Positions 7,053 to 14,177 of a DNA stretch of 21,054 nt are shown piece by piece. The position numbers and the translations under genes were made by a program. The stretch's first letter is position 1. Every line of letters begins with the position of its first letter. The notes under the pieces are model-generated. The model was not told where the DNA came from. It saw nothing but the letters and a program-made list of their open reading frames with translations, and made no database searches. The stretch comes from Chloroflexota bacterium (lineage in GTDB: Bacteria; Chloroflexota; Ktedonobacteria; Ktedonobacterales; Ktedonobacteraceae). The stretch lies in NCBI GenBank assembly GCA_902810755.1, contig CADDYT010000111.1, forward strand, positions 1-21,054. Direction: 5' to 3'.

Positions 7053-9011
7053 TTAGAGCTTCGCTAATTTGTATCCCACGTCCGGCACCGTTACGATATA
7101 GCGGGGGTCGCGCGGGTTCTTCTCGATCTTGCGGCGCAGGCGGCTGATATAGACCCAGATAAAGCCGATATCGCGGTTATACTCCGGCCCCCAGACTCTT
7201 TCCAGCAGCAGTTCATGGGTGACTACCATGCCTGCGTTCTGGGCAAGGACGCTGAGCAGACGATATTCTGTCCGGCTGAGCTGGACCGACTGGCCCTCGA
7301 CAAAAACCTGGCGCTGGGCATAATCGATCACGAGATCGCCGGTGGTGAAGGTGTGCGAAGCAGGTTCGCCCTCAGCAGGGAGCGGTTGCCGCCGGAGCAG
7401 GGCGCGCACGCGGGCCAGCAACTCCTTCATGCCAAACGGCTTCATCACCAGATCGTCGGCCCCCAGATCGAGCAGGCGCGCGCGCTCGTCCTCGTCGCAG
7501 GCATCAGCGAGCATGATGACCGGCAGCCGGGAATACTCGCGCAGGCGTTGCAGCAGTTCGATGCCGCTCATATCGGCCAGGTGGGTGGAGAGCAGGATCA
7601 GATCGGGTTCCTCAAGCTCAAGCTGGCGCAGGAATTGCACGCCGTGCGCGACCGTTTGCACGCGGTACTGCTGCTCTTCCAGATTGGCGCGTAGATAGCG
7701 GGCAAAACGCGCATCCGGTTCGCCAATCAGTACGTGCAGACGCTCGCGCTGGCGCAACGGGGCGCTATGCGGGCCAGCAGACACTACAGGCGGCGCCAGG
7801 GCAGCAGAAGATGAAGTCACAGAAAGCAGGCGCGGTTGCAGGGGCAGGGTGCAGTAAAAGGTCGCGCCCTGTCCCACGCCGGGTGAATCGGCCCAGATTC
7901 TGCCGCCATGCGCCTCAATCGTCGCCCGTGCTACGGCCAGACCGAGGCCGCTACCGTTCTCGCTCTCATCGAGAGGGATGCGATAGAAGCGATCGAAAAT
8001 GCGGTCGAGGTGTTCGGGCGCGATACCCACGCCGTGATCGCTGACACGCAGGCACAGTTCGACCTCATTGACATCCAGTTGCAGCGTGATCGGCCCCCCA
8101 GTCGGCGCGGAATATTTCACTGCGTTGTTGAGCAGGTGATTGATAGCCTGCTCGATACGCACGGCATCGCAGGCCAGCGGGGGCATCGTGGCGGGCAGCA
8201 CAAGATGGAAGGTGTACGAGGGGGCATGCTTGCGCCAGCGTTCCACCAGTTGCTTGAGCAGTTCGGGAAATTGCACTTCGGCCAGACGCAGGCGCTGCGT
8301 TCCGGCATCCAGCCGCCAGACATCGAGCAGGGTATTGAGAATATCGTAGAGGCGGTCGGCATGAGTGTCGATCATCTGCAACATTTCATGCTGCATGGCG
8401 GGGTCCCAGCGCGCCGAGTTGCCCAGCAACGTGGTAGCGCAGCCTTTGATGATGGCCAGCGGGGTCTTGAGTTCGTGCGCGGCCATCGCCAGCGTCTCAC
8501 TGCGCGCCTCTATGGCGGTATGTTCCAGCGTTGTGTCGTCGAGCAGGACGCCGCGCCCGAGCAGGTGGCCGCGCGGGTCGCGCACAGGGAAACAGCGGAC
8601 GCGCAGCCAGCGCACTGCCGCGTGGGCCAGCGCCAGATCGGCGGAACATTCCTCTTCAGGATGCTGCCAGGCATGGTCGAGCGCGGCCTGCATCTGCTGC
8701 GGCTCGGCGGCAATGGAGAGCAGGCGCTGACGAATATCAAAGACAGGTTCATCCAGCAATTCCTGCGCGCTGACGCCGAGCAGGCGCACGGCGCTGGCAT
8801 TGGAGTACGTCACGTGTTGCTGCCGGTTGAGCAGGATGAACCCGCTGCGCATATTGGCCGCGACATTTGCCAGCAGCTTCTGCGCAAAGGCCGGGGACGA
8901 CCAATCTTTTTCCGATGAAGAAGCTGCCGGTGAGGGTGAGAGCGAAAGTGTGTTCTCATCCCACCGATTCTCGCGTCCTGCCTCCGCTCCGTTACCGGTA
9001 GCTACGTCCAT
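7053..9011 (-). CDS. PAS-histidine kinase fused to pseudo-receiver and OmpR-type winged helix
   Basis: A 652-residue single chain holds a whole two-component system. The order is a PAS-like sensor (about 45-165), a HisKA helix with His179 in MAAHELKTPL, and an HATPase domain with N-box NHLLNNAVKYS (291-301), G1 DHGVGIAP and G2 GSGLGLAVA. A receiver-like domain (about 425-540) and an OmpR/PhoB winged helix (about 553-652, LSRTEYRLLSVLA, VYISRLRRKIE, VPDVGYKL) follow. There is no membrane segment, so it is cytoplasmic. In the receiver the acidic pair (Glu431, Asp433) and Lys524 remain, but the expected phospho-acceptor position reads ILLSTHLADMSG, with Ser475 in place of Asp. The kinase catalytic residues are intact. 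It probably regulates transcription in response to an internal signal by a route other than normal Asp phosphorylation. AAGG stands 11 nt before the ATG. Confidence 0.93.
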   Translation of the reverse strand: MDVATGNGAEAGRENRWDENTLSLSPSPAASSSEKDWSSPAFAQKLLANVAANMRSGFILLNRQQHVTYSNASAVRLLGVSAQELLDEPVFDIRQRLLSIAAEPQQMQAALDHAWQHPEEECSADLALAHAAVRWLRVRCFPVRDPRGHLLGRGVLLDDTTLEHTAIEARSETLAMAAHELKTPLAIIKGCATTLLGNSARWDPAMQHEMLQMIDTHADRLYDILNTLLDVWRLDAGTQRLRLAEVQFPELLKQLVERWRKHAPSYTFHLVLPATMPPLACDAVRIEQAINHLLNNAVKYSAPTGGPITLQLDVNEVELCLRVSDHGVGIAPEHLDRIFDRFYRIPLDESENGSGLGLAVARATIEAHGGRIWADSPGVGQGATFYCTLPLQPRLLSVTSSSAALAPPVVSAGPHSAPLRQRERLHVLIGEPDARFARYLRANLEEQQYRVQTVAHGVQFLRQLELEEPDLILLSTHLADMSGIELLQRLREYSRLPVIMLADACDEDERARLLDLGADDLVMKPFGMKELLARVRALLRRQPLPAEGEPASHTFTTGDLVIDYAQRQVFVEGQSVQLSRTEYRLLSVLAQNAGMVVTHELLLERVWGPEYNRDIGFIWVYISRLRRKIEKNPRDPRYIVTVPDVGYKLAKL

Positions 9012-9047
9012 AAATAGAAACGCCTTCTTTGCCTCATGTGATATCTG

Positions 9048-9076
9048 ACTATTGAATATTCTAGCAAAACAGTCAA
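9048..9076 (-). promoter_or_regulatory. Candidate promoter of the kinase-regulator gene
   Basis: TTGACT (9071-9076) and AATAGT (9048-9053) on the minus strand are 17 bp apart, about 40 nt before the start codon. The -35 matches consensus at 5 of 6 positions, the -10 at 4. A GAATATTC palindrome lies in the spacer and could be a repressor site. Confidence 0.45.
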
Positions 9077-9101
9077 GGTTATGCTTTTGATTCAGGGTAC
9101 G

Positions 9102-9521
9102 CTAATGCACGTATGCAATCAAGACAATGAGGATGAGGTGGATAATCATGGCGATGGCGAAGCCCCAGCCGATGACGAGAATCCAGGCGCGGTCGCTCAT
9201 GATGCCACGCGGGCGGGCGTGGGACTGCGGCCAGTGTTCGGCGGCGACCAGACCCATAGCGATGCGCAGGCGCAGGGGCGAGCGCACGGGCGAGCGGCGC
9301 ATATGAACCAGCAGTTCGCCATAGCAGCGTTTGCACAGCACCCAGGACTGGCGAGGTTCGGGCGCGCCTACCGGCTCCATGAGATGGGTAGCATCGAACC
9401 AGGTATAGCGATCACAAATGGAGCAGCGCGGGTTTCTGGGCCGCTTCGACCGGCGGGAATGCCCGGCCTCCACGATGACCGCAGGTTGCCCGCTATGCGT
9501 TGTCTCCTTCATCTTCCTCAT
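9102..9521 (-). CDS. Zinc-ribbon protein with C-terminal membrane anchor
   Basis: This 139-residue protein has an N-terminal basic region, then two CxxC knuckles: CSIC at about residues 33-36 and CKRC at about 63-66. Together they would bind one zinc. A basic segment (HMRRSPVRSPLRLR) follows and then a hydrophobic helix at the C-terminus (WILVIGWGFAIAMIIHLILIVLIAYV), so the ribbon would face the cytoplasm on a tail anchor. I do not recognise the family, but the paired cysteines and clear anchor argue for a real gene. Two starts are possible: the first ATG, or the ATG at 9510-9512, which has AGGA 8 nt upstream. A possible activator array and -10 box lie upstream at 9668-9733. Confidence 0.7.
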   Translation of the reverse strand: MRKMKETTHSGQPAVIVEAGHSRRSKRPRNPRCSICDRYTWFDATHLMEPVGAPEPRQSWVLCKRCYGELLVHMRRSPVRSPLRLRIAMGLVAAEHWPQSHARPRGIMSDRAWILVIGWGFAIAMIIHLILIVLIAYVH

Positions 9522-9667
9522 CCTTTCCCTGTCTCTTCTCTCCTCATGTCACATCTCATCTCATCTCGCCACGGTGCGGCACGCGGCAAAAATAGTTCTC
9601 GCGCCCGCTGGCATCTCTTCCTCACCGGCGGCCAGCACAAGCATACCGGTTTTCTTTCTCACATTCA

Positions 9668-9731
9668 ATTTTACCACATTGAGAGGGAAAATATCACAAA
9701 GATGTCACAATGCAAAGCGAACATATCACAA
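9668..9731 (-). promoter_or_regulatory. Phased TTGTGAYAT direct repeats and -10 box
   Basis: On the minus strand TTGTGATAT (9723-9731), TTGTGACAT (9702-9710) and TTGTGATAT (9691-9699) start 21 and 11 bp apart, which puts them on one face of the helix. TAAAAT (9668-9673) follows, and the last repeat covers the place of a -35 element (TGATAT, 17-bp spacing). This layout suits an activator-dependent promoter for the zinc-ribbon gene. Confidence 0.5.
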
Positions 9732-9739
9732 AGTGAAGC

Positions 9740-9788
9740 ATGCGGGTGGGCCAGAGCGGAGCTTACCTCCGCTCTGGCCCACCCGCAT
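9740..9788 (-). terminator. Perfect 22-bp hairpin after coxC
   Basis: The arms 9740-9761 and 9767-9788 are exact reverse complements around the 5-nt loop CTTAC. An outer pair GCGAACATAT (9717-9726) and ATATGTTCGC (9787-9796) continues the palindrome, interrupted on one side only. It lies 43 nt after the coxC stop and is the likely end of the cox transcript. There is no good U-run, so it may act mainly as a 3' stabiliser. The ATGCGGGTGG start resembles the repeats at 14020-14130. Confidence 0.6.
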
Positions 9789-9830
9789 ATGTTCGCTGCC
9801 GCTCCGCAGGCATGTTCCGCGCTGAGCGAG

Positions 9831-10442
9831 TTAGCGGAAGAGCAGGGGCAGCAGATAGACGGTGCTGAAGACGACGACCCAGACGCCGTCAACGAAGTGC
9901 CAGTACATCTCGGCGGCTTCGATGGCAAAATGCTTTTGCCGGGTGAAATGCCCGCGCATCGTGCGCACGAGGACGATAATCAGAAAGATCAGGCCAACCG
10001 TGACGTGCAGGCCGTGGAAGCCGGTCAGCGTGAAAAAGGACGAACCAAACACGCTGGCCTGAGGCGTAAAATTGTTGCCAAAGAGGCCGGAATACTCATA
10101 GACCTGCCCTCCCAGGAAAATCGCCCCCAGGATGATGGCAAAGAGAAAACCCAGCCTGGTGGCGCGCTGGTTCCCCTTCGCAATGGCAGTCCCGGCGATA
10201 TGGGCAGGAAAACTGCTGGAGAGCAGGATCACCGTATTAATCAATGGAAAGATCAGGCCCGTGTCGGATGGCACCACCCACCCTCCGCCTTTTCGTATTT
10301 CCAGATAGAGGTACGCGGCGATCAGGTTTGCGAAGATCAACGCCTCTGAGGCAATGAAGAAAATCATACCCCACCAGGCAAGGTCTCGCCCTGCTATTTC
10401 GTGTTCGGCGACCTGAGTAATCGGACCTTCCTGAGCAGCCAT
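9831..10442 (-). CDS. coxC: Cytochrome c oxidase subunit III
   Basis: This 203-residue, five-helix protein is the non-catalytic core subunit of a haem-copper oxidase in the cytoplasmic membrane. Family features include WWGMIFFIASEALIFANL near the start, VILLSSSFPAHIA, the GQVYEYSGLF loop, and the paired TLTGFHGLHVTVGLIFLI and AAEMYWHFVDGVWVVVF helices near the end. Its length matches the short bacterial type that lacks the first two helices. GGGAG lies 10 nt upstream of the ATG. It is last in the coxB-coxA-subunit IV-coxC set, 52 nt after the subunit IV gene. Confidence 0.95.
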   Translation of the reverse strand: MAAQEGPITQVAEHEIAGRDLAWWGMIFFIASEALIFANLIAAYLYLEIRKGGGWVVPSDTGLIFPLINTVILLSSSFPAHIAGTAIAKGNQRATRLGFLFAIILGAIFLGGQVYEYSGLFGNNFTPQASVFGSSFFTLTGFHGLHVTVGLIFLIIVLVRTMRGHFTRQKHFAIEAAEMYWHFVDGVWVVVFSTVYLLPLLFR

Positions 10443-10494
10443 AGAATAATCTCCCTTATCTACAAGATAGAACCATCTTCTCTACGTCTTCCCT

Positions 10495-10731
10495 CTATCT
10501 GAGGTAGGAGCGGCGTTCCAACAACCAGCCGGTAATTGAACCGAGCATAAGTAGCACCCCGAAAAAGAAGATGATCGGATGAATGAGCAATCCCACACAG
10601 GCAATGAAAATCGTAACGGCCAGCGCCAGAGGCCAGAAGCTACGCGGCGATGGCGACTCCATCTGCTCCTTTGTCAGCTTGCGCGGACCCAATAGCTTAA
10701 CTTTGACCACTTTCTGTGGCTCTTCGGACAT
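10495..10731 (-). CDS. Cytochrome c oxidase subunit IV-like small membrane protein
   Basis: A 78-residue protein has a basic soluble N-terminus (KVVKVKLLGPRKL) and two hydrophobic helices (FWPLALAVTIFIACVGLLI and IIFFFGVLLMLGSITGWLL). This matches the size and shape of the small subunit IV found in caa3-type oxidase operons, and its place between coxA and coxC supports this. GAGGAAGAAG stands directly before the ATG, deciding the start. The frame is open for 126 further codons upstream, but that extension overlaps the end of coxA and has no protein-like character. Sequence similarity in this family is low, so the assignment leans on context. Confidence 0.8.
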   Translation of the reverse strand: MSEEPQKVVKVKLLGPRKLTKEQMESPSPRSFWPLALAVTIFIACVGLLIHPIIFFFGVLLMLGSITGWLLERRSYLR

Positions 10732-10942
10732 CTTCTTCCTCTTTTCCAGAGTAACCAGCCTGTTCCTTTGGAATAGCCTGGGCGGCGCTACTGTTCCAGC
10801 CCGATCCGGGCGCAGGCAAGCACCACCCTGGCCGACCCACCTCAGATACCTTCTACAGCGAGATTCGCCTGCATGGAGCGAGCGGGCGAGGGCCGGGGCG
10901 AGCCTGGTGGTCGCCCGGCAGCTCCATCCTTGCGACCTCGCT

Positions 10943-12628
10943 TTAATGGGTAGCCGTTTTCCAGTCGGCGATCTCCGGGTTCTTCTTATCATAGAACGGG
11001 CGGCGAGAGCGCACAACGGGAATCGTCTCAAAGTTATAATGTGGCGGCGGCGACGGGGTATCCCACTCCAGGGTGAAGGCATCCCAGGGGTCATTGCCAG
11101 CGCGCTCACCGCTGCGCATACTGCGAATCACATTCCAGATGAAGACCAGAACGCCGACAGCGATAATGAAAGCGCCAATGGTCTCCAACAGGTTCATCTC
11201 ATTCCAGCCCAGGTTGGCAGGATAGGTATAGATACGGCGGCGCATGCCGAGCAGGCCGAGTATATGCATGGGGAAGAAGGTCAGGTTCAGGCCGATCAGG
11301 AAGAGCCAGAACTGTACCTGGCCCAGACGCTCACCAAGCAGCCGACCCGTCATCTTGGGGAACCAGTAGTAGATGGCCGCGAAGATGGCGAGGACGCTAC
11401 CGCCGAACAGCACATAGTGGATATGCGAAACGACAAAGTAGGTATCCGTCACCTGGTAGTCGAAAGGCACAATCGCCAGAGCCACGCCGTTGAGACCGCC
11501 GATCAGGAACATGGCGATGAAGCCCAGAGCAAAGAGCATGGGGACGCGGAAAATGACCTTGCCGCGGAAGACGGTCGCGATCCAGTTGAACATCTTGACG
11601 GCGGTCGGGATGGCGATGAGCGTCGTGCTGGTGGCGAAGAAGGCTTGCGCGATGAGCGGCAGACCGACGGCGAACATATGGTGCGCCCACACGGTGAAGC
11701 TCAGGAAGCCAATGGCAACGCCCGACCACGCCACAAAGGTATAGCCAAAGATAGGCTTGCGCGAGAAGGTCGGCAGCACGTCCGAAATGATACCGAAGGC
11801 TGGCAAGATGAGGATATAGACCTCCGGGTGACCAAAGGACCAGAAGAGGTGCTGCCAGAGCAGCGGGTCGCCGCCAAAGGTGTACTGGTAGAAATGGGTG
11901 CCGAGGTGGCGGTCGAGCAGCAGCAGGCCGCTGGCCGCCGTCAGGCTCGGAATGGCGAAGAGCAGCAGGAAAGACGTGACCAGCGTCATCCAGACGAAGA
12001 GCGGCATGCGGTTAATGGTCATACCGGGAGCGCGCATCTTCAGAATGGTGACCACGAAATTGAGCGCGCCTGAGATCGACGAGATACCGAGCAGCAAAAT
12101 GCCGAGTACCCAGAAGTCCATATTGAGGCCAGGGGTACACATGAAAGCTTTGTAGCAGCCAGTGTTCAGTTCTGTCAGCGGCGCGTAGGCGAACCAGCCA
12201 TCATTGGGGGCCGCGTTGAACAGGAAGCTCGACGACATGAACAGGCCGCCGAACAGCACAATCCAGTAGCCAAAAGCGTTCAGGCGCGGGAAAGCCATAT
12301 CGCGCGCGCCTATCATCAGCGGCACGATATAGTTACCAAGACCAACCGTCATAGGCATCACGAAGAGGAAGATCATCGTGAGGCCATGCATGGTGAATAT
12401 CTCGTTATAGGTCTCCGGGTCGAGGACCTTGCCGTTCGGGACCGCCAGTTGCGTGCGAACGAGCAGGGCCTCCATGCCACCGACCAGGAAAAAGAAAAAG
12501 GCGGTAACGATGTACATAATGCCGATCTTTTTATGATCGACGGTGGTCAACCATTGCCCGACATACGTTTCGGCAAAGGTTTTCCGTTCTGGTACAACAC
12601 CAATACCTTCTATTGTACGGGTTGCCAT
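10943..12628 (-). CDS. coxA: Cytochrome c oxidase subunit I (haem-copper, A1-type)
   Basis: This 561-residue protein holds the catalytic centre that reduces oxygen to water and pumps protons. Low-spin haem ligands are His81 (FTMHGL) and His404. The CuB ligands are His267 (FGHPEVY) and His316/His317 (WAHHMF), with Tyr271 as the cross-linked tyrosine and His402 (SHIHYVLFGG) as the high-spin haem ligand. Glu269 in HPEVY marks the A1 subtype with a D-channel end glutamate. At least twelve hydrophobic helices are visible. The start is the ATG preceded by GGAGG 8 nt away; a GTG five codons earlier overlaps that ribosome site. It follows coxB by 60 nt. All key residues are present, so the enzyme should be active. 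Confidence 0.97.
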   Translation of the reverse strand: MATRTIEGIGVVPERKTFAETYVGQWLTTVDHKKIGIMYIVTAFFFFLVGGMEALLVRTQLAVPNGKVLDPETYNEIFTMHGLTMIFLFVMPMTVGLGNYIVPLMIGARDMAFPRLNAFGYWIVLFGGLFMSSSFLFNAAPNDGWFAYAPLTELNTGCYKAFMCTPGLNMDFWVLGILLLGISSISGALNFVVTILKMRAPGMTINRMPLFVWMTLVTSFLLLFAIPSLTAASGLLLLDRHLGTHFYQYTFGGDPLLWQHLFWSFGHPEVYILILPAFGIISDVLPTFSRKPIFGYTFVAWSGVAIGFLSFTVWAHHMFAVGLPLIAQAFFATSTTLIAIPTAVKMFNWIATVFRGKVIFRVPMLFALGFIAMFLIGGLNGVALAIVPFDYQVTDTYFVVSHIHYVLFGGSVLAIFAAIYYWFPKMTGRLLGERLGQVQFWLFLIGLNLTFFPMHILGLLGMRRRIYTYPANLGWNEMNLLETIGAFIIAVGVLVFIWNVIRSMRSGERAGNDPWDAFTLEWDTPSPPPHYNFETIPVVRSRRPFYDKKNPEIADWKTATH

Positions 12629-12688
12629 TGGCAAATCCTCCACTCTCCAGCCCGGTAAAAAACTCTACAGGGTCGCTCTACGGCTATT

Positions 12689-13807
12689 TCACTTCAGACT
12701 TTCCAGGTACGCGACTAACTCATTGATCTGAGCCTGCGTTAATGGCGAGATAACCATGTCGCTGCCAGGCTTAATGCCCTGTGGGTCGGCCAGCCACTTC
12801 GCCAGATTACAGTTGCCCAGATTGCCCGGCTGACATTGATCGGCGTTGTTGTCGAGGACGCCACCGGCGATCTGGTCGCGGCTGCCGAAGTGTGTCAGGT
12901 TCGGGCCGATCAGGGCGGCGGCTTTCGGGTCGCTATAGCTGTTGAGGTTGACGCCCACGATGCCGTGACAACCTGCGCACTGGCTCGATTTGAAGAGTTG
13001 CTCGCCCTGTGCGGCAAGGCTGCCAGCCGGGGGTGTCGCCGCCGCCTGCTGCTGCGTGCTAACCCAGGTCTGGAAGGTATCCATCGGCTCGACAATGACG
13101 TCGAAGTTCATATGGGCATGCTGCGCGCCGCAGAATTCAGCGCACTCACCAAGATAGGTGCCAGGCGTATCGGCCCTGAAGAGCATGGTGTTATCATGGC
13201 CGGGGATAACATCGGTCTTGCCGGTGATGCGGGGAATCCAGAAGCTGTGAATGACGTTATCCGAATACAGGTCGGCCTTCACCACCGTGCCAACGGGAAT
13301 GTGCAGCGAGTCCGCAGTCACAAAGCCGTAGTTAGGGGTTTTCGTATAATCAAATTCCCACCACCACTGGTGAGCATAGACGCGCACCTCCAGCGTTGCC
13401 GCGCCTCCCGGCAATAGCGGCGTTCCCGCAAGATTCGCCGTCGGGGCCAGCGTGAACATGGTGTAGATGGTGTAGACCAGCACCGCGAACAGGAAGACCG
13501 CAGGGGCGATCGTCCAGGCCGCCTCAACAGTGTTGTTGCCGTGAATCTGCGGCGGCGCCGACATCCCCGGTCGCGCGCGATAGCGCACGATGGAATAAAT
13601 CAACCAGCCTTCGACGACGACGAAGACGAAGGTGGCGACGGCAAGGATAAACCAGAACAGGCCAAGTTCCTTGTCCGCCACCGGCCCAACCGGCTGCAGA
13701 ATCGAGGGAGAGTTCTCCCCACAGGCAGCTAAGAGAACCGAGGAAAGAAGCATCGCTGAGATGACTATTCCCAGCCGTTTCGGCTTCATCCCACGAAATA
13801 GTGGCAT
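12689..13807 (-). CDS. coxB: Cytochrome c oxidase subunit II with fused cytochrome c (caa3 type)
   Basis: The 372-residue protein takes electrons from outside the membrane and passes them through CuA to subunit I. It starts with a lipoprotein signal ending in the lipobox LAAC (Cys29). Two membrane helices follow (FWFILAVATFVFVVVEGWLI and WTIAPAVFLFAVLVYTIY), then the CuA domain with the aromatic YAHQWWWEF. The copper ligands are His187, Cys222, Cys226, His230 and Met233 (GECAEFCGAQHAHM). The C-terminal part is a cytochrome c domain with CAGCH (277-281) and probable axial Met351. The ATG start has AGGAG 13 nt away; a GTG two codons upstream (13811-13813) has better spacing and may be used instead. 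It is the first gene of the cox operon. Confidence 0.96.
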   Translation of the reverse strand: MPLFRGMKPKRLGIVISAMLLSSVLLAACGENSPSILQPVGPVADKELGLFWFILAVATFVFVVVEGWLIYSIVRYRARPGMSAPPQIHGNNTVEAAWTIAPAVFLFAVLVYTIYTMFTLAPTANLAGTPLLPGGAATLEVRVYAHQWWWEFDYTKTPNYGFVTADSLHIPVGTVVKADLYSDNVIHSFWIPRITGKTDVIPGHDNTMLFRADTPGTYLGECAEFCGAQHAHMNFDVIVEPMDTFQTWVSTQQQAAATPPAGSLAAQGEQLFKSSQCAGCHGIVGVNLNSYSDPKAAALIGPNLTHFGSRDQIAGGVLDNNADQCQPGNLGNCNLAKWLADPQGIKPGSDMVISPLTQAQINELVAYLESLK

Positions 13808-13863
13808 CTTCACATCTCTTCTCCTGAAAATAGTATTTTTATGATGAACAATGCCCTCTGCCA

Positions 13864-13894
13864 TCGCATCAATTCACGAGATCAATCGATGCGA
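13864..13894 (-). promoter_or_regulatory. Operator-like inverted repeat upstream of coxB
   Basis: TCGCATCAATT (13864-13874) and AATCGATGCGA (13884-13894) are reverse complements at 10 of 11 positions, with a 9-bp spacer. It lies 57 bp upstream of the coxB start, between it and a possible TATAGT -10 (13932-13937). A dimeric regulator of the oxidase operon is a reasonable guess. Confidence 0.4.
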
Positions 13895-14019
13895 AACAGC
13901 TCATAGTGACACTCTGTGCATTCTACAGCGTACTATAGTGAGCCACCCTGACAGTCAGCTTGCAGTTCCCGCTCTTTCACCTTACAATGACCTGAACAAG
14001 CCTGTTATGCCATTACATG

Positions 14020-14130
14020 ACGCCACACCCCAGGCCACCCGCATTTGGCCGTTACATGACACCTCGCCACACCCCAGGCCAGCCGCATTATCCCGTTCAC
14101 GACACCCCGCCACACCCCAGGCCAGCCGCA
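14020..14130. repeat. Three tandem ~44-bp repeat units
   Basis: Three units share CGCCACACCCCAGGCCA, starting at 14021, 14065 and 14108 (periods 44 and 43). Two of them continue with GCCGCA. The DNA between them also resembles itself (GTTACATGAC, GTTCACGACACC). The third unit runs into a GGCCAGCC-GCAAG-GGCTGGCC hairpin. The AGGCCAGCCGCA core is the same as in the palindrome at 6856-6952, so this is a dispersed family. Confidence 0.75.
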
Positions 14131-14154
14131 AGGGCTGGCCCTACTATATACGGG

Positions 14155-14177
14155 CGCCGTTCGCGCTGCGAACGGCG
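14155..14177 (-). terminator. Hairpin directly after ctaG
   Basis: CGCCGTTCGC (14155-14164) and GCGAACGGCG (14168-14177) pair perfectly around a 3-nt loop and touch the ctaG stop codon. No U-run follows, so it is a weak or factor-assisted terminator, or a 3' end stabiliser. Confidence 0.5.

Larger units (their letters stand above)
9522..9830 (-). other. coxC to zinc-ribbon gene intergenic region
   Basis: No gene is seen. Reading on the minus strand from coxC, the gap holds the perfect 22-bp hairpin (9740-9788), then a phased set of TTGTGAYAT repeats (9691-9731) and a TAAAAT box (9668-9673). A leader of about 140 nt then leads to the zinc-ribbon start. Confidence 0.55.
13808..14177 (-). other. 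ctaG-coxB intergenic region with repeats
   Basis: No gene is visible. From ctaG towards coxB it holds a hairpin directly after the ctaG stop (14155-14177), a second hairpin (GGCCAGCC/GGCTGGCC near 14121-14141), three tandem repeat units (14020-14130), a TATAGT box (13932-13937) that could be a weak -10, and an inverted repeat at 13864-13894 before coxB. Confidence 0.5.

Noticed and set aside
10732..11109. 126-codon extension of the subunit IV gene
   Set aside because: It overlaps coxA and is arginine-rich without membrane or family features; a good ribosome site precedes the internal ATG.
10583..12073. 496-codon plus-strand frame opposite coxA
   Set aside because: It is antisense to a clearly recognised gene and its sequence is Asp/Glu/His/Gln-rich in the way typical of mirror frames in GC-rich DNA.
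14020..14130. Possible CRISPR array
   Set aside because: There are only three units with poorly conserved repeats, the would-be spacers resemble each other, and no cas gene is near.
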